In this document: positions 44,733-54,210 of the stretch, piece after piece
Numbering within the stretch: the first letter of the stretch is position 1
Layout of the letters: the number at the start of each line of letters is the position of its first letter
Source: CAYYUA01 sp964542585
Lineage (GTDB): Bacteria; Bacteroidota; Bacteroidia; CAILMK01; CAYYUA01
DNA length: 64,000 nt
Assembly (NCBI GenBank): GCA_964542585.1
Contig: CAZIUI010000013.1
Location: 1-64,000, forward strand
Direction of reading: 5' to 3'
Program-made: the position numbers and the translations under genes
Notes under the pieces: generated by a model
Told to the model about the DNA's origin: nothing
Seen by the model: only the letters and a program-made list of their open reading frames with translations
The model's database searches: none

Positions 44733-47700
44733 TTATTCCTTTTTTTTGGCTAAAAAGTAAAGGTAGAATGTTGTTCCTTTGTTTTCTTTAGAAGAGAAAG
44801 TTATAGAGCCTTCTGAGTTTTCCATCATTTTTTTGATCATGGCCAACCCCAATCCAGTACCAGAATTTTTTGTACTAAAGTTGGGTTGAAAGATTTTTTC
44901 CTTTTTGTCAGCAGGTATTCCCGGACCTTTGTCGGTTATCCAGAGGCAAAAAGTTTTGCTACCAGTCATGAAACTACCGATCGCGATACTGGGATCTTTT
45001 TGATCCTCCATAGCTTCAAAGGCATTCTTTACAAGATTATTGATGATCCTGTTTAAATGATTGGGGTCTACCCAAATAAAGGGTGGATTAGAGTCAAGGT
45101 ATGTATTGATCGGGACACCTTGGTTTCTGGCAAGAAACGCTATTTGGTCTTTGAGGTCTTGATTAGGGTCTATAAATGCGGGATTTCCTAAGGAAATTTT
45201 TGCAAAAGCTGAAAAGTCATCTGCGATTTTGGCTAAATGATCAATTTGGGTTGTGAGGGTATTACTAATTTTTGTTACCGAGTTTTGCGATTGGTTTGTC
45301 TGTGGAGGAAATTGTCTCTGTAAGTGCTGGATATTTAACTTGATAGGCGTAAGAGGATTTTTTATCTCGTGAGCTACCTGGCGTGCCATTTCCCTCCATG
45401 CGCCTTCTCTTTCTGACTGGGCCAAAACTTTGGCATTTTTGTCTAAATCAGCGATCATTTGGTTGTACTCTTGTATTAATTGTCCTAATTCGTCCCTACT
45501 TTGCCAATCAATTGGTTCGTTTTGTTGGCTAAGCTGAGTTCTCCTCAATTTTTCCCGGATGAGGTTTAGGGGACGAGTTATAGTGTTCGAAATAATTAAA
45601 GAGACAAAAATGATTAAAAGAAATATTAAAAAGTAGAGGTTTATTAAGGTCACGATGAGAGAGGAAATTTCGTTTTGTATAATAGGCTGTTGTGAAAAGT
45701 AAGGGATGTTGATGAAGCCTATAACTTTGTTATCCTCGTTACGAATAGGAGCGTAACTTGCTAAATATGTTAACGTGCCTATTGATTCCTCTTGAATTAA
45801 TTGAGCTTTATTTTGAACTCGCATTTTTTTATAAGCAATGGGATTCATTTTCTCGGAAATGATTCCTTTTTCGTAGATGGTGGGCTGTGATGTGGTAATA
45901 ATACTGCCACGGAGGTTATAAATGTTGATATCCGTCTGAAAACGCTTGGTTAAAGTTCTGACATGCGCAAATAACTGTTCCTTTGAATTTTCTACGGTCG
46001 CGCGCGGTGTATTTTGCAGAAAATCTTCTACCAAGGGAACGATCTTCTTCGTTTTATTACTGACATCTTTAATCAGTTGATCTTTAAAATTCTTTTTAAG
46101 GTATGATACTGTACTGAAACCTACCGTGACCATTATACAAAGGGCGGTAAATAATATAATTAGTTGTATCTTTCTTAAAAATAAAACATTTCTAAAAGGA
46201 TTTCTAAATGCATAAGATAATGACCTAAAGTTTAAAATAAATGGAAAGTCTGAGGTTCTTAAGATAGATATTAATAATAAGGTAAGAATGAAATAGGAAA
46301 TAAATAATGAAGAGAAAATTGACAACTTGTTTAAAGTTGACTCTTTTTCTCTTGTCACTATAACAAAAGCATTGTGGCTTACTTGGTGGTAGAGGTGTAC
46401 ATAGTTCTCCGTTTCCTTAGTCTTGTAAACTTGGCTGTTGTTTATAAAAGAATCTATTGTCTTGTAAGGGTACTGTCCCTCTTGGGCAATTAGCTTATTC
46501 TGTTTGTAAATGGAATAATCGTAATCTTTATCAGAATCCTTATTAAGGTTCTGTTCGCTAACTAATAAATCCGGATAGATCCGATCCTCATAAAATACTT
46601 TTTCTTGTAATTCTAAAACCAATGTTCCATAGTTTTCTCCATAAGCTTTAAAACGATAAAAAGCTAAGTAAGCTGGACTAGTCCCAGTTTTATTGATGTA
46701 GTAGAGGTTTTTAGCTGGTGCCTTTAGCCCGTATTTGTTTACCAGGTTTTGGAAGTAGGAGAGAGGTTTTTCCTGTTTTCCTTTGTAAGGAATACCACCG
46801 TATTTGTAAGTATGGATTTTAAATTTATACTTCTGCAAGTAACGATTTAAATACAATTCTTGGATTCGTTGTTTTAAGAATTGTCGTGATAAGAGGGGGT
46901 TAAAAAAGAAATTTTTAGCGTATTTGTCGGTTTTTATTTCACGTGAAACATTTCTAAAAAGTCTTTCTGCGAGCGCATCGCGCTGATAGGTAACTTGAGT
47001 TGCATATTGTTTTTGATTTTGAACTGCCTTTTCCTCGTTAAACTTCCCTAGGTAAATAGCTGAATAACCGCTGCATATAGCTACAAGGAAAATTAGCGGA
47101 CTATAAAAGGTTAAGTTTAAAGGATAAAAGGCTAAAAACCCTAACCAAATCAATAAGCTAAAAAGGGCAGCATAATACTTCGGAAACAAACCTTCCTGGC
47201 ATCCAAATTGGTATAAAAGGATTATTAATAAAAATGCTCCTATTATTGAAGCATAATTGTTCTTAGCAAAAATCTTTATGTGGTTGTAAAACCAGTAGCT
47301 TAAAGTAATTAGCGTGTAAAATAAAAGGAATAAACTGCCTAGGGCTAGTGCCGATAACCCATTTAATCTTTCTAAGTTTCCGCTACCTAAATAAATGTTT
47401 GAATGCGTTATCCATGAATTTAAAGCACTCAAAATTAAATGGGAGCCAACAGTAGTAAGTAGGAATAAAATAGCTACCAATGCATATGTCGAGAATCCCG
47501 TTTTTGGCTTTATTGGTAAGGTCCAGTGCTTTGTTAAGTAATGCACAAAAACCGATAGGTGGACTACGGCCAGAAAAAAATAACCCAACGAAGGGATTAA
47601 ATCGTTAGCCGGAAAAATATCCCTCGAAAAAATGGATAAATTGAAAAGCTCTTGAGGGTAAGTTATCCAATGAGGATAAGCTAAGATGAACCCTATCCAA

Positions 47701-48422
47701 AGGGCGATTAAACCAAAAGCCTTATAAAATCTGCCTTTCAGAAAAAGCTTTCTCGTAATCTGTGTAAAACTTAAGAAAACGAAAATAAGACCTGCCAGGT
47801 AAAAGCATAAAATTTCTTTTGCTTTCCAGCTAAATTTTTGCGGATTAAGGCTGAAGAGGTAATCCCCGTTACTGTTGGAAATAGAATGACCAACTTGGTT
47901 CCTATTGATGTCATAGGAATTGGAGGTGGGAGCAGGGATTTTGATGTCGTCCTTTAAATAATCATTTTTGATTTTATAAGATTGCCTTAAAGGTAAGAGG
48001 ACTTTGAAGGTATAATTGTCGGGTTTACGGCTTTTTTGGAGGTAAAGGCCATTACCTCTCTTTACAGTTCTAAAACCTCGGGTAGAGGAAACCTTTTTCT
48101 TCGGAAGAACGCTGTTGGTATTCCAAAATACTAAATTACCCTTATAGTAAGCGTAAAAATGTAGGTTTTCGTTCTTCGCTCTTCTGGATAAGGGTGAAAA
48201 ATTTATTTTATTACTTTTTGAAACCTTTTTTGAAGCTGTAGCTATTAATGAATCGGCAAATGCTGATTTCTCAAAGATTTCCTTTTGAAATGTTTTTGGA
48301 AAATCTTCTAATTGCAGCTTTTTATAAAAAGGAATAAGGTAACTATCGGATATTGTGGTTATGGTCAGGAGCAATAATCCTGTAAATAAGAGATAGTGGT
48401 TTTTCAGAATTCTTTTTATCAT
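44733..48422 (-). CDS. large multi-pass sensor histidine kinase
   Basis: The 1229-residue protein has about twelve hydrophobic segments: one near the N-terminus, eight between roughly 205 and 455, then one after a long extracytoplasmic stretch and two flanking a further sensor loop. A HAMP domain follows (ISNTITRPLNLIREKLRR), then the dimerisation/phospho-acceptor box RQVAHEIKNPLTPIKLNIQ near residue 1005 and the HATPase with NLVKNAFEAME (N box), DKGPGIPADKK and GTGLGLAMIKK. The kinase core is close to NtrY-like sensors. I see no response regulator gene nearby, so the partner must be elsewhere. A parS-like site lies within the coding sequence (46935-46950). Confidence 0.9.
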   Translation of the reverse strand: MIKRILKNHYLLFTGLLLLTITTISDSYLIPFYKKLQLEDFPKTFQKEIFEKSAFADSLIATASKKVSKSNKINFSPLSRRAKNENLHFYAYYKGNLVFWNTNSVLPKKKVSSTRGFRTVKRGNGLYLQKSRKPDNYTFKVLLPLRQSYKIKNDYLKDDIKIPAPTSNSYDINRNQVGHSISNSNGDYLFSLNPQKFSWKAKEILCFYLAGLIFVFLSFTQITRKLFLKGRFYKAFGLIALWIGFILAYPHWITYPQELFNLSIFSRDIFPANDLIPSLGYFFLAVVHLSVFVHYLTKHWTLPIKPKTGFSTYALVAILFLLTTVGSHLILSALNSWITHSNIYLGSGNLERLNGLSALALGSLFLLFYTLITLSYWFYNHIKIFAKNNYASIIGAFLLIILLYQFGCQEGLFPKYYAALFSLLIWLGFLAFYPLNLTFYSPLIFLVAICSGYSAIYLGKFNEEKAVQNQKQYATQVTYQRDALAERLFRNVSREIKTDKYAKNFFFNPLLSRQFLKQRIQELYLNRYLQKYKFKIHTYKYGGIPYKGKQEKPLSYFQNLVNKYGLKAPAKNLYYINKTGTSPAYLAFYRFKAYGENYGTLVLELQEKVFYEDRIYPDLLVSEQNLNKDSDKDYDYSIYKQNKLIAQEGQYPYKTIDSFINNSQVYKTKETENYVHLYHQVSHNAFVIVTREKESTLNKLSIFSSLFISYFILTLLLISILRTSDFPFILNFRSLSYAFRNPFRNVLFLRKIQLIILFTALCIMVTVGFSTVSYLKKNFKDQLIKDVSNKTKKIVPLVEDFLQNTPRATVENSKEQLFAHVRTLTKRFQTDINIYNLRGSIITTSQPTIYEKGIISEKMNPIAYKKMRVQNKAQLIQEESIGTLTYLASYAPIRNEDNKVIGFINIPYFSQQPIIQNEISSLIVTLINLYFLIFLLIIFVSLIISNTITRPLNLIREKLRRTQLSQQNEPIDWQSRDELGQLIQEYNQMIADLDKNAKVLAQSEREGAWREMARQVAHEIKNPLTPIKLNIQHLQRQFPPQTNQSQNSVTKISNTLTTQIDHLAKIADDFSAFAKISLGNPAFIDPNQDLKDQIAFLARNQGVPINTYLDSNPPFIWVDPNHLNRIINNLVKNAFEAMEDQKDPSIAIGSFMTGSKTFCLWITDKGPGIPADKKEKIFQPNFSTKNSGTGLGLAMIKKMMENSEGSITFSSKENKGTTFYLYFLAKKKE
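46935..46950. other. parS-like ParB-binding site 1
   Basis: TATTTCACGTGAAACA matches the parS consensus TGTTTCACGTGAAACA at 15 of 16 positions; the mismatch is at position 2. It is embedded in the sensor kinase gene, as parS sites often are. It lies about 11 kb right of the putative oriC. Confidence 0.65.
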
Positions 48423-48487
48423 TAGAAATTGGTGCTAACAAGTGCAGAATGTATTAGCGCGAAGGCTTCAACCATTTCTTACGCTAA

Positions 48488-48503
48488 TGTTTCACATGAA
48501 ACA
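48488..48503. other. parS-like ParB-binding site 2
   Basis: TGTTTCACATGAAACA matches the parS consensus at 15 of 16 positions; the single change is G to A at position 9, just right of the centre. It is in the 85-bp gap between the sensor kinase gene and the end of the GH3/beta-lactamase gene, 1.55 kb from the first site. Confidence 0.65.
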
Positions 48504-48507
48504 AAAG

Positions 48508-51477
48508 TTATTCCTTTTGCTCTCTTATTGCTAACTCTTCTTTACTAAGAAAGGACCGATAAATAAAATCTTGAATATCCGTACGGACATCCATTGAAAC
48601 TAACTTGCCATTTTCCATTGTAGGATGGACCCGATTTGAAAAAAAAGCATAAATCAAATCATGTTTGGGATCAGCCCAAACGCAAGTTCCTGTAAAGCCA
48701 GTGTGGCCAAACGTTTTCTTAGTTGCGAGGTGGCTAGCCGGGCTAACTTTATCAGGATTCATCTGAGGCTTATCAAAACCAAGGCCTTTTCTATTGTCCT
48801 CATACTGCTTGCTTGTAAAAAGGTCGATAGTCTTTTTATCAAAATACCGCTTTCCTGCATAAGTGCCACCATTTAAAAACATCTGCATGAGTTTAGCAAA
48901 GTCATTAACGTTGCTAAAGAGACCGGCATGGCCTGCTATACCGCCTAGCATAGCGGCCGCCGGATCATGGACATACCCATGAATCAGTTGATGACGGAAA
49001 TAGTCATCTTTTTCGGTTGGTATTATGCGCGGCAATGGAAAATGTTGCAAGGGGAGAAAGGATGTGTTTCTCATCCCTAAAGGATCATAAAAATGATGCT
49101 GTACATATTTTTCGAAGGGAACCTGAAGGAATTGTTCAAGGACTTTTTTGAGGTAGAAAAATCCCAAATCACTGTAATTATAAGAACCGCGGCCCTCAAT
49201 TTTAGAGTCCGATATCATTTGCCAAATAGAGTCACGATAGCTGCGCTGCAGGAATAAATTATCGGCTACTTGTAAAGAGAAAAAACTATTAGGATCGTAG
49301 CAATAATTGGAATCGCAAAAGCCCTCCTCATTTAAAGTGTAGCGGTAAAAAGGGATCCAGGCCTTTAGGCCTGCTTGATGAGTGAACAACTCTCTAAGCC
49401 TTAGCTCTCGCTTAATACTGTCTAAATACTGGTTCATGTAATAACCAAGCGTAGAATCTAAATGTAAATCCCCGCTTTCATACAGGTCCATAGCAATCGG
49501 GACGGTAGCCCCGATCTTGGTAATAGAAGCAATATCGTAAATGGAAGATGGCTTCACATCTTTTTGACTATCATAAGTATAGTGACCATAAGTTTTATTG
49601 TAGATAACCTTATTTTGTTTAGCAACTAGTAATTGGCAACCTGGTGTGGCCTTTTTTCTTATTGCTCTTCTTGCAAGGGAATCTAAATGCGTTTTGAGAT
49701 AAGAAGAGGAGATACCAACCCGTTCAGGTAACGTGTAATTCAGGCGAATAGCGCTTCCGGTTTTTAATCCTGTACCCACGGTGTAGCGGTTTCCAACGCT
49801 AACTGGCAGTTTCCCTCTCAAAGTAATGCCGCCAAAAAGCGCTTGAGCTGCCACTTGCCTAAAAGTCTCCCCATCTTCATATGATTGAAGCACTCCCTCG
49901 TGAGTTTGTTCAAAAAGGCGCAGAGCATAAGGAGAACCAAAATTCACTAAAACAGATCGGTTCTGGCTTCCTAACTTGTTTATATTTTTTACTAATTTAC
50001 TATTTAGCCCAAAATCTTTTACATCATAGGAGTTCTGATCGTGTACACTGATAAATAAGGTGTTGTAGTTCTTAAGCCTTTCATTAAGTTTTTTGATAGC
50101 ATTATTGCCTGCATTATGGTTTAAGTGAAAGGTTTGGACTGGCGCATATTGTTTTAAACGCTGAAAAAAAGCGGTAGGCGCCTTATTTGCGAAGCTTACA
50201 GCGGCTATTCTATGGCTTTCAAGGTTTTTTAAGGGTACCAGGTCCTTTTTATTAGTTACTAGGGTCATGGCCTCTTCAATAAGCTGGTCTTTTACATCTA
50301 TTGCCTTAGGCTGATGGAGGTCTTTTTTTAAGTTTTTTCTTTTCAAGGGCTGCCATTCCGAAAGACCAGCCCAATATTTGGTTTTAAGTATGGCCTTAAC
50401 TTTTTTCTCAATCGTTTTAAGCCGTAATTCATTGTTTTGTACAGCTAGCTTGATCTCTTTAATAGCATCTGGCACAGCTTCCGGGTACAGCAAGATATCA
50501 TTGCCCGCTTTTAAGGCCTGAAGGGGAACTTGGGACGGACCGTACTTTTGCGTTACTCCTGCCATGTTCAGAGCATCTGTAAAAACCAAGCCATCGAAGC
50601 CCATGGAATCTTTTAAAAAGTCATCCACAACCTTTGGAGAAAGAGAGGCAGGTTTTTGCTTTTCACCAGTAATAGCGGGAACAGCTAAGTGCCCACTCAT
50701 AATACCACCAACTTTTTGATCTACAGCGGCTCTAAAAGGTAAAAGCTCAGTATTGTACAGCCGGGCTTTATCATGCTTTAGTACTGGAAGAGATTTATGC
50801 GAATCCCGATCAGTGTCACCATGCCCCGGGAAATGCTTAGCAACTGCTAAAACCCCTTCTTGCTGTAATCCCTTTATGTAAGCTCTGGCTTTATGCGCTA
50901 CGGATTCCGGCTTTTCACCAAAAGAGCGCATGTGGATTACGGGATTCTTTGGATTGTTGTTCACGTCCACAACAGGAGCAAAATTGATATGAACCCCTAA
51001 CCGTTGGCATTGTCTGCCAATGTGCCGACCCATCCGTTTTATCAAACTCTTATCTTGGATAGCTCCTAATGTCATCTGTTTTGGGAAAGCCATTGTGCTA
51101 TCAAGTCGCATTGATAGGCCCCATTCACCATCCATACCAATTAATAACGGAACATCAGCCTTTTGCTGGTAGGTGTTGGTTAGCTGTAGTTGGCGCGTTG
51201 GAGAACCCTTGAAAAAAATTAACCCGCCTACACTATATTTGGTAACTAATTTAGAAATATGCCGGCGATGATTTTTACCCTTATTACTGTAAGCAGCAAC
51301 CATCATTAGCTGACCAATCGTCTCCTCGAGGGTCAAGCTTTGGTAAACAGAATCTACCCATTGATTGGCCTTGTAGAGCTGATATTCATTCTGGTGACCA
51401 GAACCGACAGTTGGTTTCGAATGAGAAAGGGGAATAAATAATACCAACAGGCAAGGTAATAGGCAGGCTAATCGCAT
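48508..51477 (-). CDS. GH3 (NagZ-like) glycoside hydrolase fused to a serine beta-lactamase-like domain
   Basis: A signal peptide (LACLLPCLLVLFIPLSHS) directs export. Residues about 35-380 form a GH3 domain with the NagZ signature KHFPGHGDTDRDSHKSLP, where the Asp/His pair supports catalysis on N-acetyl-hexosaminides. After a linker and GH3 C-terminal domain comes a class C beta-lactamase-like/serine hydrolase domain with SxxK in IASITKIGATV (Ser near residue 640), a YxN-like YSD in YNYSDLGFF and the HTG motif in GHTGFTG. NagZ cuts GlcNAc-anhydroMurNAc peptides in cell-wall recycling; the fusion suggests a periplasmic cell-wall remodelling enzyme, but substrate specificity is inference. Such fusions occur in Bacteroidota. 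Confidence 0.9.
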   Translation of the reverse strand: MRLACLLPCLLVLFIPLSHSKPTVGSGHQNEYQLYKANQWVDSVYQSLTLEETIGQLMMVAAYSNKGKNHRRHISKLVTKYSVGGLIFFKGSPTRQLQLTNTYQQKADVPLLIGMDGEWGLSMRLDSTMAFPKQMTLGAIQDKSLIKRMGRHIGRQCQRLGVHINFAPVVDVNNNPKNPVIHMRSFGEKPESVAHKARAYIKGLQQEGVLAVAKHFPGHGDTDRDSHKSLPVLKHDKARLYNTELLPFRAAVDQKVGGIMSGHLAVPAITGEKQKPASLSPKVVDDFLKDSMGFDGLVFTDALNMAGVTQKYGPSQVPLQALKAGNDILLYPEAVPDAIKEIKLAVQNNELRLKTIEKKVKAILKTKYWAGLSEWQPLKRKNLKKDLHQPKAIDVKDQLIEEAMTLVTNKKDLVPLKNLESHRIAAVSFANKAPTAFFQRLKQYAPVQTFHLNHNAGNNAIKKLNERLKNYNTLFISVHDQNSYDVKDFGLNSKLVKNINKLGSQNRSVLVNFGSPYALRLFEQTHEGVLQSYEDGETFRQVAAQALFGGITLRGKLPVSVGNRYTVGTGLKTGSAIRLNYTLPERVGISSSYLKTHLDSLARRAIRKKATPGCQLLVAKQNKVIYNKTYGHYTYDSQKDVKPSSIYDIASITKIGATVPIAMDLYESGDLHLDSTLGYYMNQYLDSIKRELRLRELFTHQAGLKAWIPFYRYTLNEEGFCDSNYCYDPNSFFSLQVADNLFLQRSYRDSIWQMISDSKIEGRGSYNYSDLGFFYLKKVLEQFLQVPFEKYVQHHFYDPLGMRNTSFLPLQHFPLPRIIPTEKDDYFRHQLIHGYVHDPAAAMLGGIAGHAGLFSNVNDFAKLMQMFLNGGTYAGKRYFDKKTIDLFTSKQYEDNRKGLGFDKPQMNPDKVSPASHLATKKTFGHTGFTGTCVWADPKHDLIYAFFSNRVHPTMENGKLVSMDVRTDIQDFIYRSFLSKEELAIREQKE

Positions 51478-51592
51478 AAAGCTTTTTATTAAACGCTAAA
51501 GCTTAAATTTAACCAACCCTCTTGATTATCCCAATCCTGTCAAGTTAAAATTGAGGAATCGCCTATTCAGGAGAACTTAAATAAGCAAAAAA

Positions 51593-52390
51593 TTAAACCT
51601 GCCTGAGCTCAAAGTCCGAGTGGTTTTTATAAAGGAAATCTGCAAAAGTGTCTGCACGAATTCCTATTCTCATCGTTTCCAGCGGAATAACATCCTGAGG
51701 TGCAATATTTCCGAGGTTAACGTTCTGCCCAAGCAGCTTAATAAACCAAACTTGCTGTGGTTTCTGTGGGGCTTCCCAAATAATTTTTTTCCCATCAATT
51801 TGAGTGAGGATCTCATCTACTAACCCTGAGCGGACTTCTCCTGTTTCTCTAAAAATACCAACCGTACCGCTTTCCCGAGCTTCAGCAATAACTTTTTCGC
51901 TTCCAGCCTCGTACTCCTTATGCATCAACTCGATCCATTTATAGGGAGGTATAATGGTTTCAGCGTCCTTTGAGCCAACTTCTGACAGTACTGTAAAGTC
52001 TCTGGAAAGGTCTTCAATAAATTCACATTTTTTATCATGGGGGATTAATAAAGACCCATCGGATACCTCAACGTGGCGGATGTGGTACCTGTCCATTAAA
52101 CGCTTATAGTCCTCGTATTGATTTCGAATGACAAACGCTTCAAATAAAGTACCCCCGAAATAGGTTGGCACTTCAAAATTGCGGTAAACCTGCAACTTCT
52201 GCTCAAGATTGGGTGTTACGAAAGCGCTACCGAAGCCCAGTTTCACAATGTCGATGTATTCCCCGGAAGTATCTAAGAGGTCTTCTACCATCTTGCAGCT
52301 TAGCCCTTTATCCATCACCATGGTAAGGCCGTGATCACGCTCCTTGGTCGTGCGCTCTGGTATATCGCGTAAATCAAAATTGACCGACAT
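51593..52390 (-). CDS. ComA-like phosphosulfolactate synthase
   Basis: ComA adds sulfite to phosphoenolpyruvate to make (2R)-phosphosulfolactate, in a TIM-barrel fold. The 265-residue product shows family blocks: RDHGLTMVMDKGL (residues 19-31), VKLGFGSAFV near 50, YFGGTLFEAF near 77, HVEVSDGSLLIPHDKK near 105, and GSKDAETI near 138. In methanogens it starts coenzyme M synthesis; in Bacteroidota homologues a role in sulfonolipid or other sulfonate synthesis has been proposed, which I cannot confirm from this sequence. It lies 3 bp after the TPR gene, so the two are co-transcribed. Confidence 0.85.
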   Translation of the reverse strand: MSVNFDLRDIPERTTKERDHGLTMVMDKGLSCKMVEDLLDTSGEYIDIVKLGFGSAFVTPNLEQKLQVYRNFEVPTYFGGTLFEAFVIRNQYEDYKRLMDRYHIRHVEVSDGSLLIPHDKKCEFIEDLSRDFTVLSEVGSKDAETIIPPYKWIELMHKEYEAGSEKVIAEARESGTVGIFRETGEVRSGLVDEILTQIDGKKIIWEAPQKPQQVWFIKLLGQNVNLGNIAPQDVIPLETMRIGIRADTFADFLYKNHSDFELRQV

Positions 52391-52393
52391 AAT

Positions 52394-53797
52394 CTAAATC
52401 TGATTGTTTCGGATAAAATTCAGTAACCAAACATCATCTTTCAAATGGGGAAAATACTCAAATAGTGTATCTCCACCATAGGCGTTTAGCCTCAAGCCAT
52501 TATCAAGGTAAAAAGAGGCTTCAGTTTTAGCACCATGTTCTATGAGAATGCCGCTGAGCAACAGGTACAGCTCATCAGAATCAGGATTGACCTTTATACC
52601 CTCTTTTAAAAGATCAATACCAGCTTCCGACTGCCCTATTTCATAAAGCATGAGAGAAAATTCTATCCAAGCTTCGATTAAGGATGGATCAATGGTAATA
52701 GCTTTCCTGTAAGCATCTTTTGCCTGCTCCTCCCTGCCAAGAAAATTGTAACTATCCGCTAATGCAAACCAGTAATCTTCTTCTTCATCTTTTATTCCAA
52801 TCGCTTTTTCAAGGAATGGTATGGCTTGCTGGTACCTTAGTTCTTTCTGATAAGTTGTACCTAACCCAAACCAGGCATCCGAAAAGTCATCATTGACCCC
52901 TAATGCCTTCTTGTAGTATTCCCTGGCCTCATCCTGATTTTCCAGGCTCTGGTAACAGGAAGCAATCTGGCAATAAGTGGATGCATTAGGGCGCGTATGC
53001 TGAATATACTGCTTTAAATGCTCGATTGCTTTTTCGTAATTATAAAGGGCCAAGTAAGTCTTACCTAGTTGTTGATGCCCGGGTGCGTAATCATCTTTAA
53101 TGACCACGGCATAATCAAAAGCTTCAGTGGCTTTTTCCAGCATGTTTATCTTGGTGTACAGCAATCCGAGGTTATACCATGCCTGATAAGCAAAAGGATC
53201 TTCATCTATAAACTGCTGATAAAACTCAATACTTTTTTCAGGCATGTTTTGTTGGTCGTAACAATAGGCAAGCTCATAAAGGGCTTGCTTATTATTCGGA
53301 TTTTCCATTAAGGCCATTTTCAAGCACTCGATAGCTTCATCAAATTTGTCCCACCCTTCATAGGTAAAGGCTTTTAACAGATAAATCTCGTCAGGGTTGC
53401 TACTTTCGAGGGCCAGGGCAGTATCGTATGACTCAATGGCAGCACTAAAATCTTCGAGGTCCTCATAAACACTAGCCAGAAGTAGGTAAATATCGTGATT
53501 GGATGGCTCAAGGGTCTTAGCTTTTTCTAAGAGCTCAAGTGCATCTTCAAAGGATTGGTCGAAAAGCAGTAGCTCAGCTTTTCTGGTAAGAAAGTTGACT
53601 ACAAAAGGATGCTGCCTGAGAGCGGTATTGGTAACTTCTAAGGCTTTGTTGATATTGTTTTTATTAAGGTAGTATTCTATGATATTTTCAAACTCTTCAA
53701 TCTCCAGAAAAAAACTCTCATTATTTTTCAGCAAATTTTCATACCGCTGCACTAGCTCTCTGGTCTCGCCTTCATTTCTGTTATCGGGTTCATCCAT
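52394..53797 (-). CDS. TPR repeat protein
   Basis: The 467-residue protein is made of about twelve tetratricopeptide repeats, recognised by recurring W/A-x-x-LG/A-x-x-Y signatures, for example AWYNLGLLYTKINMLEKATEAF and AWFGLGTTYQKELRYQQAIPF. It has no signal peptide or membrane segment. TPR proteins act as protein-binding scaffolds, so the partner cannot be named. The start is the ATG at 53797, 16 bp downstream of a likely transcription start; comA follows after 3 bp. Confidence 0.88.
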   Translation of the reverse strand: MDEPDNRNEGETRELVQRYENLLKNNESFFLEIEEFENIIEYYLNKNNINKALEVTNTALRQHPFVVNFLTRKAELLLFDQSFEDALELLEKAKTLEPSNHDIYLLLASVYEDLEDFSAAIESYDTALALESSNPDEIYLLKAFTYEGWDKFDEAIECLKMALMENPNNKQALYELAYCYDQQNMPEKSIEFYQQFIDEDPFAYQAWYNLGLLYTKINMLEKATEAFDYAVVIKDDYAPGHQQLGKTYLALYNYEKAIEHLKQYIQHTRPNASTYCQIASCYQSLENQDEAREYYKKALGVNDDFSDAWFGLGTTYQKELRYQQAIPFLEKAIGIKDEEEDYWFALADSYNFLGREEQAKDAYRKAITIDPSLIEAWIEFSLMLYEIGQSEAGIDLLKEGIKVNPDSDELYLLLSGILIEHGAKTEASFYLDNGLRLNAYGGDTLFEYFPHLKDDVWLLNFIRNNQI

Positions 53798-53819
53798 TAA
53801 GCTCCAAGTTTAATTCACA

Positions 53820-53853
53820 CAAAAGTAGAAAAAAAATAGACGGCCTAACCAAA
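53820..53853 (-). promoter_or_regulatory. predicted promoter of the TPR-comA operon
   Basis: On the minus strand TTTG (53850-53853) is followed after 22 bp by TACTTTTG (53820-53827). The start would be near 53813, giving a 16-bp leader before the TPR gene. The -7 box is an exact match to TAnnTTTG. Confidence 0.5.
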
Positions 53854-53880
53854 TAAGTAACCATCAGGGCAAGAGGTTTA

Positions 53881-53913
53881 TTTGAAATTTGTACAAGCAA
53901 ATGGCTACTTTTG
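53881..53913 (+). promoter_or_regulatory. predicted rightward promoter with no close gene
   Basis: TTTG (53881-53884) and TACTTTTG (53906-53913) are separated by 21 bp, an exact consensus match. The next gene starts about 340 bp downstream, so this would give the sigma factor gene a long leader or make a small RNA. Confidence 0.35.
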
Positions 53914-54180
53914 AATTTAGTTAAATCCAATGCTATATTTTTAAGCTAAATCCTAGCGTTTCAATATTTAATAACGAAAGCACTTCCCAAAAAAATCATT
54001 TTATTATACAGCCTTAAAAATTACTTACTGACAGACCTTTAGGAAGGCAAAGTTTAAAGCGAAAGACCAAATATAGCTCGTAGAAACCCGGTTTATCAAA
54101 TTGGCACTTCTTAGCGCATTTAAGTATAAATTATGAATTATGACAAGCTATAATGGGCTATTATAAAATTTCAGAAAAGA

Positions 54181-54210
54181 ATTGGCTTGAAAATTGCCGA
54201 ATTATGTTTG
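54181..54210 (+). promoter_or_regulatory. predicted promoter of the ECF sigma-factor operon
   Basis: ATTG (54181-54184) and TATGTTTG (54203-54210) have an 18-bp spacer. The start would be near 54217, 45 bp before the sigma ATG at 54262. It lies inside the only longer reading frame upstream, which supports the ATG at 54262 as the true start. Confidence 0.5.
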
